From Chryseobacterium sp. 3008163 (GTDB taxonomy: Bacteria > Bacteroidota > Bacteroidia > Flavobacteriales > Weeksellaceae): a DNA stretch of 64,000 bases. The stretch lies in the NCBI RefSeq assembly GCF_003669035.1, contig NZ_CP033070.1, forward strand, positions 2,418,001-2,482,000. Reading direction: 5' to 3'. The translations under genes were made by a program, and so were the position numbers. Under the pieces are notes generated by a model that saw nothing but the letters and a program-made list of their open reading frames with translations, was not told where the DNA came from and ran no database searches. Of this stretch, positions 18,734-28,954 are shown in pieces. Position 1 is the first letter of the stretch. The number at the start of each line of letters is the position of its first letter.

Positions 18734-19411
18734 TTACTTCACAGAATTATTCACAATCAGTACAATCTCCCCTTTTAAAGTTTTGCTTTTAGAGAATTCA
18801 ATTAACTCATCGATTGTACCTCTTTTAGTTTCTTCAAATTTTTTCGAAATTTCGCGGCTCAAACTTGCCCTCGTTTCTTCTCCGAAAAATTCTTTAATCT
18901 GCTCCAAAGTTGTATTAATCTTATGCGGACTTTCATACAAAACAATTGTCTTTTTCTCCTCAGCCAGCTGTTTCAGCTTTGTTTGTCTTCCTTTTTTCGG
19001 AGGAAGGAAACCGGCGAACAAAAACTCATTATTTGGTAATCCTGAAACCACCAAAGCCGGAATTAAAGCTGTCGCACCGGGCAAACAAATCATTTCAATA
19101 TTGCTGTCCGAACCTGCTTTTGCCAAAAGATAACCCGGATCTGAAATTCCCGGAGTTCCGGCATCTGTAATAATTGCGATGTTCTGACCACTTTGAAGGT
19201 CAATAATAACCTTCTCAGTAGTGTGATGCTCGTTATGTAAATGATAAGATTTTAAAGGTTTTGAAATTTCGTAATGCTTCAAAAGCACTCCAGAAGTTCT
19301 TGTGTCTTCGCACAAAATATAATCGACTTCTTTCAGCACTTTAATCGCTCTGAAAGTCATGTCTTCTAAGTTCCCAACGGGTGTGGGAACGAAATATAGG
19401 ATTCCACTCAA
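18734..19411 (-). CDS. rsmI: 16S rRNA (cytidine-1402-2'-O)-methyltransferase
   Basis: The 225-residue SAM-dependent tetrapyrrole-methylase-fold enzyme methylates C1402 of 16S rRNA. The diagnostic stretches are LYFVPTPVGNLEDMTFRA, LCEDTRTSGVLL, ITDAGTPGISDPG and LPGATALIPALVVSGLP, then GFLPPKKGR and YESPHKI. It lies 2 bases downstream of the acidic repeat protein gene, so the two form a transcription unit. It lacks the extra C-terminal domain of longer RsmI proteins, which is usual in this group. Confidence 0.93.
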   Translation of the reverse strand: MSGILYFVPTPVGNLEDMTFRAIKVLKEVDYILCEDTRTSGVLLKHYEISKPLKSYHLHNEHHTTEKVIIDLQSGQNIAIITDAGTPGISDPGYLLAKAGSDSNIEMICLPGATALIPALVVSGLPNNEFLFAGFLPPKKGRQTKLKQLAEEKKTIVLYESPHKINTTLEQIKEFFGEETRASLSREISKKFEETKRGTIDELIEFSKSKTLKGEIVLIVNNSVK

Positions 19412-19413
19412 AA

Positions 19414-20931
19414 TTATAAGAATTTATTTTCTACCAATATCCAAAGTCTTTGTGCGTATTCGTCTACTTTATCCCATTTTCTGTCGTAGTAGAGATCGCT
19501 TAGATATTCTTTTGCTTCTTCCAGATTTCTGCACCTGTTCAGCTCAGCAACGGCATGGTTAAGGTCTGTTTGGCTTCCTCCGAAAAGCAGTTTTGTAAAA
19601 GCCATTCTGTCATTCAGATCTAATCTGAACTCAGGTTTTTGTTTTTCCGCTTCCATATAATTGGTCGGAATATTTGTTTTTAAAAGGCTTCCTGTATCTT
19701 CTTTTACAACCGCAGCCGGTTTTTCCTGAGGAATTTCTCTTTCCAAATGATCATCATCAAATAATGTTTGAATCGATTTTAAACCTTTTATATTCGCGAG
19801 TCTTATTTTTTTCTCTTGCTGATAAGCTTCAAGATTTTCAAAACTTTCATCTGAGGCAGGTTTATCAGACTCAGATGTTGGTTTGTCTATTTCAACAATT
19901 TTTCTTCTGTCTATATCTTCACTTATGAGAATTTCTTCTTCATGTGTTTCAGTATCTTTTTTTATTTCTGTCAGAATACTTTCGACATTCGAATTTTCAG
20001 TCATGATTCCGTCTTCATCGTATTTAAAATCATCAGAAACAGATTCATTTTCAGATTCTTCAATCAAAATTTCATCTTCAAGCTGTTCGGATTCAAACAT
20101 ATTCGGAATCTTTTCTGAAGAATTTTCATTTGCCTTTGCAGACTCATAATTGCTTAGAATTTGCTCTTCTTCTTCAAAATCATTTGCAACACTCTCATCA
20201 GAAATTTCATTTTCAAATTCGTCAATTTCATTTAATTGATTATTAAAAATCGCTTCCTCTTCAGTTACTTTTTGGTCAAATATTTCTTCATCAATATCGT
20301 CTTCATCTTCCGGAACAGAATTTTCAAGAATTCTTTCTTCATCTACAAAACTTAAAACCTTTGAAATTTCTTCAGAAGATTCTTCCTCCTCTATTTCGTT
20401 CAGTTGCTCGTTAAAAACAGCATTTTCTTCAACGATTTCTATATTTAAATTTTCCTGCTCAGTAATTTCTTCATTAAAATCTTCCGTCTTCTCTTCAATT
20501 TTCTCTTCCTCGGCAAGATTCACCATATTTTCATGGTATTCGTTTTTAACAATCTCATTCAATTGATTATTAAAAATCGCTTCTTCCTCCATGACTTCAT
20601 TTGGCAGATTGCTTTCACTTCCCTCAATCTCGTTCAACTCATTATTGAAAATTGCTTCTTCCTCTGTTACTTCATGAGAAAAATTATGAGATTCGGTTAT
20701 TGTTTCAGCTAAAAAAGAGCCTGATAAAGGTCCTGAAAACTGTAAATCATCATTTTTATAGTATTCTACCTTATTTTTAAGCAGTTTTAAAAATGAAATT
20801 CTGTCTGTAAGCTCATCAATAAGATTTTGCTTAGAAAGTAGCTCGTCAACGTCGTTTATTTTGTCTAGAATACCAATGATATTCTTAGATTCAAAAAAAA
20901 TCTTTTCCTGTAAATCTTGGATGTTCTGCAT
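19414..20931 (-). CDS. acidic protein with repeated EEEAIFNNQLNEI motif
   Basis: The 505-residue product has an N-terminal helical part (1-65), a very acidic low-complexity middle (~70-400) and a compact C-terminal domain (~420-505, with FRLDLNDRMAFTKLLFGG and WDKVDEYAQRLW). The middle holds four spaced copies of a motif close to EEEAIFNNQLNEI (about residues 91, 117, 176, 230) between Glu-rich stretches. No signal peptide or membrane segment is seen, so it is probably cytoplasmic. The C-terminal domain resembles conserved tails of other uncharacterised Bacteroidota proteins. The repeated short motif suggests multivalent binding to one partner; the partner is unknown. It is translated just ahead of rsmI. 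Confidence 0.6.
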   Translation of the reverse strand: MQNIQDLQEKIFFESKNIIGILDKINDVDELLSKQNLIDELTDRISFLKLLKNKVEYYKNDDLQFSGPLSGSFLAETITESHNFSHEVTEEEAIFNNELNEIEGSESNLPNEVMEEEAIFNNQLNEIVKNEYHENMVNLAEEEKIEEKTEDFNEEITEQENLNIEIVEENAVFNEQLNEIEEEESSEEISKVLSFVDEERILENSVPEDEDDIDEEIFDQKVTEEEAIFNNQLNEIDEFENEISDESVANDFEEEEQILSNYESAKANENSSEKIPNMFESEQLEDEILIEESENESVSDDFKYDEDGIMTENSNVESILTEIKKDTETHEEEILISEDIDRRKIVEIDKPTSESDKPASDESFENLEAYQQEKKIRLANIKGLKSIQTLFDDDHLEREIPQEKPAAVVKEDTGSLLKTNIPTNYMEAEKQKPEFRLDLNDRMAFTKLLFGGSQTDLNHAVAELNRCRNLEEAKEYLSDLYYDRKWDKVDEYAQRLWILVENKFL

Positions 20932-20954
20932 AGAAGAATCTTATTAAAATTGCT

Positions 20955-20962
20955 TACTTTTG
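20955..20962 (+). promoter_or_regulatory. candidate -7 box of tdk
   Basis: TACTTTTG matches TAnnTTTG exactly and lies 29 bases before the tdk start. Confidence 0.5.
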
Positions 20963-20991
20963 GTCTTAAAATATTACGGCTAAAATAACAA

Positions 20992-21579
20992 ATGTTTTTA
21001 GAAAATACAATTAATCATTCCAAACAAAGCGGTTGGATGGAAGTTATTTGTGGCTCCATGTTTTCCGGAAAAACCGAAGAGTTGATCCGAAGACTGAGAA
21101 GAGCTGAAATGGCGGGGCAGAATGTGGAAATTTTTAAACCAAAAACCGATACAAGATATTCTGATGAAGATGTTGTTTCGCACAATAAAAATAAAATCCG
21201 AAGTACTGCAGTAGAAAATCCTAATGAAATTATTCTCTTGGGGTCAAACTGTGACGTGGTAGGAATTGATGAAGCTCAGTTCTTTGATGAAAGCATTGTG
21301 GAAGTAGCTAATCAACTGGCAAACAGCGGAATTCGTGTCGTTATTGCAGGTTTAGATATGGATTTTCTAGGACGACCTTTCGGACCGATTCCTAATCTGA
21401 TGGCAACGGCAGAATATGTAACGAAAGTACATGCCATCTGCAAACGTACAGGAAATTTAGCCAACTACTCCATGAGAATTTCTCAGGGGAATAATCTGGT
21501 GGAATTGGGAGAAACAGAAAGTTATGAAGCGGTAAGTCGTCGAGTTTTTATTGAAGAAGTACTTTCTAAGAAGAAATAA
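20992..21579 (+). CDS. tdk: thymidine kinase (type II)
   Basis: The 195-residue enzyme phosphorylates thymidine with ATP in pyrimidine salvage. The P-loop GSMFSGKT lies at 21-28. GIDEAQFF holds the catalytic Glu, and GLDMDFLGRPFGPIPNLMATAEYVTK is the lasso and substrate region. Type II enzymes usually carry two Cys pairs for zinc; here HAICKRTG keeps one Cys and the C-terminal pair reads YEAVSRRVF with none, so zinc binding is probably lost, as in some other Bacteroidota. The 210 bases to the next gene hold only intergenic filler. Confidence 0.93.
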   Translation: MFLENTINHSKQSGWMEVICGSMFSGKTEELIRRLRRAEMAGQNVEIFKPKTDTRYSDEDVVSHNKNKIRSTAVENPNEIILLGSNCDVVGIDEAQFFDESIVEVANQLANSGIRVVIAGLDMDFLGRPFGPIPNLMATAEYVTKVHAICKRTGNLANYSMRISQGNNLVELGETESYEAVSRRVFIEEVLSKKK

Positions 21580-21789
21580 TGAGTAATTTAGTCTGAGTTT
21601 AAGGTTTCAATCTAATTTGGTTTATCGCAAAGGCGCAAAGTTTTATCTGAACTGGTTTTTTAAGACGTAAGAAAATCACAGATTTTCAGCAATTTTTCAG
21701 ATCAAATTCTATATAAGATGAAATCTTTGCACCTTAAAACATTAAGAATCAAATACATCAGACACAAAATATAAGCAGATAGGGCACCA

Positions 21790-24235
21790 ATGAATTATAC
21801 AGTACAACAAATTGCAGAAATCACCAGTTCAGAAATTATTGGTGATAAAAATCTATTAATCAAAAATATAGCTTTTGACAGTAGAATTATTTATTCAACT
21901 AAAAATGCTGCTTTTATTGCAATTAATACTCAAAAAATTCTGGTGAAAAATTTATAGAATCAGCTGTAGACCGAGGAATTAATGTCATTATTTCTGAACA
22001 TCAATATCCACAATTTGAAAATGTAACATGGATTATTGTGGAAAATTCTGTGGAATTTCTTCAGAAACTGGCAAAACATCATTTCGAAAAATCAAACTTA
22101 AAATCAATAGGAATTACAGGAAGCAATGGTAAAACCATTCTCAAAGAATGGCTGTATCAATGCTTATGGAGTGAATTTACGACCGTGAAAAGTCCTAAAA
22201 GTTTTAATTCTCAGATTGGTCTGCCACTTTCTTTGCTTCAAATTAATTCAAGTCACCAATTAGGGATATTTGAAGTAGGGATTTCGATGCCAAATGAAAT
22301 GCAGATTTTGGAAAGTATTTTCCATCCGCAAATTGGTTTATTGACTCACATCGGAACCGCTCACGCAGCTAATTTTAAGTCTGAAGAAGATTTAATTGAT
22401 GAAAAAATAAAGCTTTTCAAAGATTCTGAAGTGATTATTTTCAATGGAGATAATCGATTGGTTGACAGAAAAATAAGAGAAATTTATTCAAGTAAAAAGT
22501 TAATATCTTACGGATTCAACGAAAATAATGATGTCTCTTTTAAAAATAATATTTCAAAAAAGAAGATGTTGTCGTCACCTATTTTGACGAAGAAATCTCC
22601 TTCCCTGTTCATCAGCGCGATGAAGCCACTTTAACGAATGCTTTAGCGCTGATAACCGTTTTAAAAGAACTAGATATCAGTAATGATAAAATAGTTGATA
22701 AAATCAACGCTTTGAAAGCCGTAGAAATGCGACTTGAAGCCATAGAAGGAATTAAAAACAATATAGTTATCAATGATTCTTTCAATCTAGATATGGATTC
22801 TTTAAAGACTGCCCTGCAGTTTCTCAATGAATATAAGAAGTCGAAAAAATCACTTGTTTTAACAGATATTATCGGTGTTAATGCCAATTCTCAAGAGTTA
22901 TATGAAGAAGTTTCAGAATTGGTCAACGAGCAGAATTTTGAAAACTTATTTTTGATTGGGAAAGAAATTACTCAGTTCAAAGATTTATTTAAGTCTAAAA
23001 CCTACACTTTTATTGACACTCAGGAATTAATTGATAATAAATATCTTACAGAAATTGAAAATCAAATTATTCTGTTAAAAGGTGCTAGGAAATTTGAGAT
23101 TGAAAAACTGAAGGATTTGCTTGAACTTAGAAAACACGATACGGTTTTAGAGGTAAATTTAAACGCTATTCTTCACAATATCAATTACCATAAATCCTTG
23201 CTGAAGCCTACAACCAAAATGATGGCAATGGTAAAGGCAAATGCTTATGGTTTAGGAAGTTATGAAATTTCCGAGTTTCTTCAACATCATCACATTGATT
23301 ATCTTGGAGTTGCCTACGCCGACGAAGGTGTTGAACTTCGCAAAAAAGGAATTACTACTCCAATAGTTGTGATGAATCCTGAGCAGCACAGTTATGATAC
23401 AATTATTCAGTACAATCTTGAGCCGGAAATTTACAGTTTCAGAGTTTTGGAATTGTTTTATGAAGCAGTTCAGAAATCTGGGTATGATAAAAAATATCCC
23501 ATCCACATTAAGTTGGAAACCGGAATGCATCGTCTTGGTTTTAAGGAATATGAACTAGACCAATTAAGCCAAAGTTTAGAATATAAAAATCTGAAAGTTC
23601 AGAGTATTTTCAGTCATTTATCGTCCGCAGATGTTCCAACAGAGAAAGAATTTACATTAAAACAGTTAGAAATATTTGAAAAAAACTCAAGTTATTTAAT
23701 TGAAAAGTTGGGCTATCAACCACTCAGACATATTTTAAACTCGTCAGGAATCACCAATTACAGCAACCATCATTATGATATGGTGAGAATCGGAATTGGA
23801 ATGCTTGGCGAATCTGCAAATGTTGATATTCAGAAGCAGCTTCAGTCAACGGTAAGTTTTAAAACCGTTATTTCGCAGATTTCTTTAGTTGAAAATGGAG
23901 AATCTGTAGGTTACAGCCGAAAATACAAGACAGATCATTTAACAAAAATTGCAACAATCCCTGTAGGATATGCTGATGGAATTCCGAGATTAATAGGTAA
24001 CCAAATCGGAAATGTAGGCATCAACAAAACCCTCGCCCCCATCGTCGGAAACATTTGTATGGATATGATGATGATCAAAGTAGATGATATTCCGAATGTA
24101 AAGGAAGGTGATACCGTCACGGTTTTTAATGCCAAGCCTAGTCTCAAAGAATTTGCAGATTACTGCAAAACGATTACATATGAAGTTTTAACCTCAATTT
24201 CTCCTCGTGTGAAACGGATCTATATAAAAGATTAA
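21790..24235 (+). CDS. bifunctional MurF ligase / alanine racemase, two frameshifts in this sequence
   Basis: Repaired, this is a fusion of about 815 residues. The N-terminal half is UDP-MurNAc-tripeptide:D-Ala-D-Ala ligase (GITGSNGKT P-loop, SFNSQIGLPLSLL), and the C-terminal half is PLP-dependent alanine racemase (VKANAYGLG with the PLP lysine, GMHRLGF, RIGIGMLG, YADGIPR, ICMDMMMI). The fusion supplies D-Ala and uses D-Ala-D-Ala in peptidoglycan synthesis and is typical of Bacteroidota. Starting from ATG at 21790, the frame breaks at the A6 run 21932-21937 and again at the A6 run 22556-22561; one added A at each restores the whole protein. An essential enzyme broken twice points to sequencing error. 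The patatin gene starts 2 bases after its stop. Confidence 0.85.
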
Positions 24236-24237
24236 TT

Positions 24238-26394
24238 ATGAAGAAACTCCTTGTTCTTTTATTTGCATTTCAGTTACTTTTCGTCCAATCACAGGTGAAA
24301 AAAGGTTTGGTCATACCAAAAAATCCAAAAATCGGACTTTCCCTTGCCGGAGGTGGAGCGAAAGGCTTCGCACACGTTGGTGTTTTGAAAGTTTTAGATT
24401 CCTTAGGAGTAAAAGTTGATTATATATCCGGAACCAGTATGGGAGCAATTGTCGGCGGATTATATGCTTCCGGATACACAGGAAAAGACATCGAAAAAAT
24501 TGTAATGGATACTGATTTCTATTCTTTAATCAGAGATCCAAAATCCCGCACAGAAAGCACATTCTTTAACAAATCTGTTGACAAATATCTTCTTTCGATT
24601 CCTTTAAAAAACGGGAAAATCAATCTTCCCTCTTCTATCAGTTCCGGGCAGAAAAATGTTTATTTGCTCAAAGAATTGTTTAAAAATGTTTCAACCATTG
24701 AAGATTTTTCCAAATTACCGATTCCTTTCATGTGCGTTGCTACCAATCTGGAAAGTGGCAATATGCAGATTTTTGAAAAAGGGGATCTGGTACAGTCTAT
24801 CATGGCAAGTTCAGCATTTCCTTCATTAATGGATCCTGTGAAAATTGGAGACAGTATTTACATTGATGGAGCGATGACCGTTAATTATCCTTCAAAACCT
24901 TTAAAAGATAAAGGCATTGACATTGTAATTGGCGTAGATTTAAATCAAGATCTTTCAAAAAGAGAAGATTTAAACAACATCATTTCAATTTTGAATCAGG
25001 TAATTGACTTCGGAATTCAAAAAGACACAAGACGTCAGTATAGATTCACCGACATTAATATCAAACCGAATTTGAAAGGAATGACCGCAACAAGTTATGA
25101 TGAAAAGAAGAAAATTCTTGACAGTGGCTTTGTAGAAGGTTTAAAATATACAGATATCTTGGATGATCTTCCTAAACGTTCATTCGAACGCCTTAGGCAG
25201 CCCGTAAATCCTATTTATTCTAATGTCTATAAGATTGACAGCATTTCATTAATTGGAAGCAGAATTTACGGTAAAAACTACGTCTTAGGAAAGATGGGGC
25301 TTCGTCTTCCGTCTATGCAAACCTACGGAAGTGTGAATAAAGGGATTGATAAATTGGTGGCGACAAATAACTACCGTTTCATTAACTACGACATCGTCAC
25401 AGAAAATAATATAAATTATCTAAAATTGTATGTAACAGAAGATGATGCAAGACATTTTCTAAAGTTCGGATTGCATTACGACGAAATCTTCAAAACGGGA
25501 TTACTTCTTAATTACTCAGCAAAAAGATTATTGTTCAAAAATTCAAATTTATCCTTAGATGTTGTCGTAGGTGACAAACCTAGATATTACTTGAACTATT
25601 TTGTAGATAATGGCTACATTCCGGGATTCGGGCTTTACTCTTCGGGGATGAGTTTTGATTTGAAAGGAAACAACAATATCAACGTTGATAAATGGCAATG
25701 GCTTAGAAACGAAATTTACATTCAATCTGTCTGGAAAGATAAATATGCTGTTGGAGCCGGATTAAGCCACGATTATTTCGATGCTGAAATGAACGGTATC
25801 AACAAGAGATCAAATCGATTTTTGAACCCTTATGTATTTCTAAAAAGCGACACTCAGGACGATAAAGACTTTCCGCGCAGAGGATTTTATTTGAATGCTG
25901 AAGGAAAAGTAATAGATTTACTGAAATCTGCTGTCGACAAAAGAGTGGTTCAGGTAAAAGCAGATATAAGAATCAATATTCCTTTGTCAAAGCAGTTCAG
26001 TTATCACCTTAATTTGTATGGCGGAGTAACAATTGGTGAAAATCTTCCAGAATACTATCAATACAGATTAGGTGGAATTTTCGAGCAAAATGTCATCAAT
26101 TTCAAAACATTCAATGGCTTTTATTTTGCACAATTAAACAGCAATAATGTTGCGTTAATTTCAAATGATCTTCAATTTAAGTTCAATAAAAACTTTTTCC
26201 TGAGCGGAAACTTCTCTTTTGCCAATCTATCAGACGATATAAGTTTCGAAGATGCAGTAAAAGTTAATTACAGCTCTGTAGGAATCATGGCGGGGTATAA
26301 ATCTCCTTTCGGACAAATTAAATTCAACTTCAGCCATTCACTTAAAAATAATCAAAAAGGTATATTCAGTGTTATTTTAGGGCACTGGTTTTAA
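24238..26394 (+). CDS. patatin-like phospholipase with C-terminal outer-membrane barrel (type Vd-like)
   Basis: The 718-residue product has a signal peptide (ending VQSQ) and a patatin domain with oxyanion motif GGGAKG (~37-42), nucleophile motif GTSMG (~64-68) and the catalytic Asp in IDGAM (~210). A POTRA-like linker follows at ~315-400, then a C-terminal region rich in amphipathic strands that ends in Phe (HSLKNNQKGIFSVILGHWF). This order matches PlpD/FplA-type Vd autotransporters, which insert a barrel in the outer membrane and expose a lipase. Substrate and exposure are inferred. It is 2 bases after murF-alr and 4 before ybeY, in one operon. Confidence 0.8.
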   Translation: MKKLLVLLFAFQLLFVQSQVKKGLVIPKNPKIGLSLAGGGAKGFAHVGVLKVLDSLGVKVDYISGTSMGAIVGGLYASGYTGKDIEKIVMDTDFYSLIRDPKSRTESTFFNKSVDKYLLSIPLKNGKINLPSSISSGQKNVYLLKELFKNVSTIEDFSKLPIPFMCVATNLESGNMQIFEKGDLVQSIMASSAFPSLMDPVKIGDSIYIDGAMTVNYPSKPLKDKGIDIVIGVDLNQDLSKREDLNNIISILNQVIDFGIQKDTRRQYRFTDINIKPNLKGMTATSYDEKKKILDSGFVEGLKYTDILDDLPKRSFERLRQPVNPIYSNVYKIDSISLIGSRIYGKNYVLGKMGLRLPSMQTYGSVNKGIDKLVATNNYRFINYDIVTENNINYLKLYVTEDDARHFLKFGLHYDEIFKTGLLLNYSAKRLLFKNSNLSLDVVVGDKPRYYLNYFVDNGYIPGFGLYSSGMSFDLKGNNNINVDKWQWLRNEIYIQSVWKDKYAVGAGLSHDYFDAEMNGINKRSNRFLNPYVFLKSDTQDDKDFPRRGFYLNAEGKVIDLLKSAVDKRVVQVKADIRINIPLSKQFSYHLNLYGGVTIGENLPEYYQYRLGGIFEQNVINFKTFNGFYFAQLNSNNVALISNDLQFKFNKNFFLSGNFSFANLSDDISFEDAVKVNYSSVGIMAGYKSPFGQIKFNFSHSLKNNQKGIFSVILGHWF

Positions 26395-26398
26395 AACA

Positions 26399-26806
26399 AT
26401 GATACAATTCTTTTACGAAAACCTACAAGAATCTGTGAATACAGATTATACAAAATGGCTGGAAGAAATCATTCTTTCAGAAGAAAAAAAACTAGGTGAT
26501 ATTAATTACGTATTCTGCGACGATGAGTATTTACTCAAAATAAATCAGGATTATCTGCAGCATGATTATTACACCGACATCATCACTTTCGATTCTGTGA
26601 AAGGCAAAACAATAAGCGGAGAGATTTTCGTATCTTTGCAGCGCATTTCAGACAACGCTTCTACCCTATCCAAAAACTACGAAGAAGAATTAAGAAGAGT
26701 CTTGGCTCACGGTATTCTGCATTTGTGCGGTTATAAAGATAAATCAGAAGAAGAAGAACAGGAAATGCGAAGCAAAGAAGACTTTTATATTGCAAAATAT
26801 AATTAG
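26399..26806 (+). CDS. ybeY: rRNA maturation endoribonuclease YbeY
   Basis: The 135-residue metal-dependent RNase acts in 16S rRNA 3'-end maturation and ribosome quality control. The core motif reads LAHGILHLCGYKDKS. The classical zinc site is H-x3-H-x5-H; the first two His are present and the third position is Asp, as often seen in Bacteroidota. ITFDSVKGKTISGEIFVS is the usual preceding strand. It overlaps nothing and ends the murF-alr/patatin operon; the next 130 bases lead to a parS site. Confidence 0.9.
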   Translation: MIQFFYENLQESVNTDYTKWLEEIILSEEKKLGDINYVFCDDEYLLKINQDYLQHDYYTDIITFDSVKGKTISGEIFVSLQRISDNASTLSKNYEEELRRVLAHGILHLCGYKDKSEEEEQEMRSKEDFYIAKYN

Positions 26807-26932
26807 GAGCTATTTCCCGCTGTCCGCACTCGCTTTTTTTCTTTTTTCAAAGAAAAAAGAGCTCAAACAAATGCTACCATCGGGGCTAGAAACCACGAAA
26901 TACAGGCACTTTTAAGCCCTATTTCGATACAA

Positions 26933-26948
26933 TGTTTCACGTGAAACA
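26933..26948. promoter_or_regulatory. parS: parS centromere site (ParB binding)
   Basis: TGTTTCACGTGAAACA is a perfect 16-bp palindrome identical to the conserved bacterial parS consensus. It lies 45 bases before mnmG. ParB loads here for origin segregation and SMC recruitment. A second identical copy lies just after mnmG. Confidence 0.92.
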
Positions 26949-26992
26949 TTTATACAGAATTTAAAAATTTAAGGCTTAAATAAGCAATTAAA

Positions 26993-28854
26993 ATGATTTC
27001 AGAAATATATGATGTAATTGTAGTAGGTGCAGGTCACGCTGGTTGTGAAGCTGCTGCCGCTGCTGCCAATTTAGGTTCAAAAACTTTATTGGTTACTATG
27101 AATATGCAGACCATCGGACAGATGAGCTGCAACCCGGCAATGGGTGGAATTGCCAAAGGACAAATCGTAAGAGAAATAGATGCGATGGGAGGTTACTCCG
27201 GAATTATTGCTGACAAATCTGCGATACAGTTTAAAATGCTGAATCTTTCAAAAGGTCCGGCTATGTGGTCTCCTAGAACGCAAACGACAGAATGCTTTTC
27301 GCAGAAGAATGGCGTTATGCATTAGAAAACACTCCAAATCTTGATTTCTTTCAGGATATGGTGAAGAGCTTAATTATAGAAAATAATAAAGCTGTCGGTG
27401 TTGTAACTTCTTTAGGAATTGAAATAAGATCAAACTCTGTAGTTCTTACAAACGGCACTTTCTTGAATGGTTTGATACACGTTGGTGATAAACAATTAGG
27501 AGGTGGTAGAATGGGCGAACCAAGAGCTTTCGGAATTACCGAACAATTGGTTTCTTTAGGTTTTGAAGCTGGAAGAATGAAAACCGGTACTCCACCAAGA
27601 GTAGACGGTAGAAGCCTCGATTATTCTAAAATGGAAGAACAAAAAGGTGATGAAAATCCTCAAAAATTCAGCTATTTAGATACTCCTAAATTAACCAAAC
27701 AATTAAGCTGTCATATCGTTTATACTAATGAAGCTGTACACGATATTTTACGTGAAGGTTTTGACAGAAGCCCAATGTTCAATGGTACAATTCAAAGTTT
27801 AGGACCAAGATATTGTCCAAGTATTGAAGATAAAATCAATCGTTTTGCTGAACGTACAAGACATCAGCTTTTCGTAGAACCGGAAGGTTGGAGAACAGTA
27901 GAAATCTATGTCAATGGATTCAGTTCTTCTTTACCCGAAGATGTTCAGATCAAAGCAATGAAACATATCCCAGGATTTGAAAACGTAAAGGTATTCAGAC
28001 CAGGCTATGCTATTGAATATGACTACTTCCCTCCTACTCAATTAAAGCATACTTTAGAAACTAAATTGGTGGATAATTTATACTTTGCGGGTCAGATCAA
28101 CGGTACAACAGGATATGAAGAAGCAGCCGGGCAAGGCTTAATGGCAGGTATTAATGCTCACAATAAGGTTCATGAAAAGGATGACTTCATTCTTAACAGA
28201 GATGAGGCTTATATCGGCGTTTTAATCGATGATTTGATTACAAAAGGAACCGAAGAACCCTACAGAATGTTTACTTCCAGAGCTGAATACAGATTGCTTT
28301 TAAGACAGGATAATGCAGATATTAGATTGACTGAAAAAGCATATCATTTAGGTTTAGCAAAAGAAGAAAGATTAAAGAAAGTTGAAGAGAAAATCACTAA
28401 AAGTCAGGAACTTGAAGCTTATCTTAGAGAAACTTCTTTAAAGCCAGGAATTATCAATCCAATATTAGAAAGTATTGAAAGTAATCCTGTAGATCAGGCA
28501 TATAGAGCTTCTCAATTTCTTACCAGACCTAATATTACTTTAGATAAACTTGATTTGATTGACACTATCAAAGAGTTTACATCTCAATTTAGCGATGAAG
28601 TAAGAGAACAAGCTGAAGTTAATATCAAGTATAAAGGCTACATAGAAAAGGAAAAAGAGAATGTTGCCAAGCTGAACAGACTTGAAAATGTAAAGATTCC
28701 TGAGGATTTTGATTACATTAAAATCACAAGTCTTTCTTCGGAAGCAAAGCAAAAAATGAACAAAGTAAGACCAAAAACTTTGGCTCAAGCTGGCAGAATA
28801 AGTGGCGTTTCTCCGGCTGATATTAACGTTTTAATGGTGTATTTAGGACGATAA
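26993..28854 (+). CDS. mnmG: tRNA uridine-5-carboxymethylaminomethyl modification enzyme MnmG, one frameshift in this sequence
   Basis: With MnmE this FAD enzyme makes the cmnm5 modification at wobble U34 of tRNAs. Visible motifs are the FAD-binding [19 protein letters not shown] at the N-terminus, [59 protein letters not shown] and [17 protein letters not shown]. The frame breaks in the conserved segment [15 protein letters not shown]: one G is missing at about 27286, splitting the sequence into frames 26993-27325 and 27292-28854. Adding G gives a normal enzyme of about 620 residues. It is flanked by two parS sites, and mnmG (gidA) is a classical origin-proximal gene. Confidence 0.9.
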
Positions 28855-28862
28855 ACCAAATA

Positions 28863-28878
28863 TGTTTCACGTGAAACA
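28863..28878. promoter_or_regulatory. parS: second parS site
   Basis: A perfect copy of TGTTTCACGTGAAACA lies 8 bases after the mnmG stop, 1930 bp from the first copy. Confidence 0.92.
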
Positions 28879-28954
28879 TATACAATAAACTAAGGTATTT
28901 AGAGGCTTAAAACACTTTTCTGAATACCTTTATTTTTAAAATACAATAATCAAA

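Noticed and set aside
19883..20149. Plus-strand Ser-rich frame opposite the acidic protein
   Set aside because: It is the mirror of Glu-rich codons; no start context or homology.
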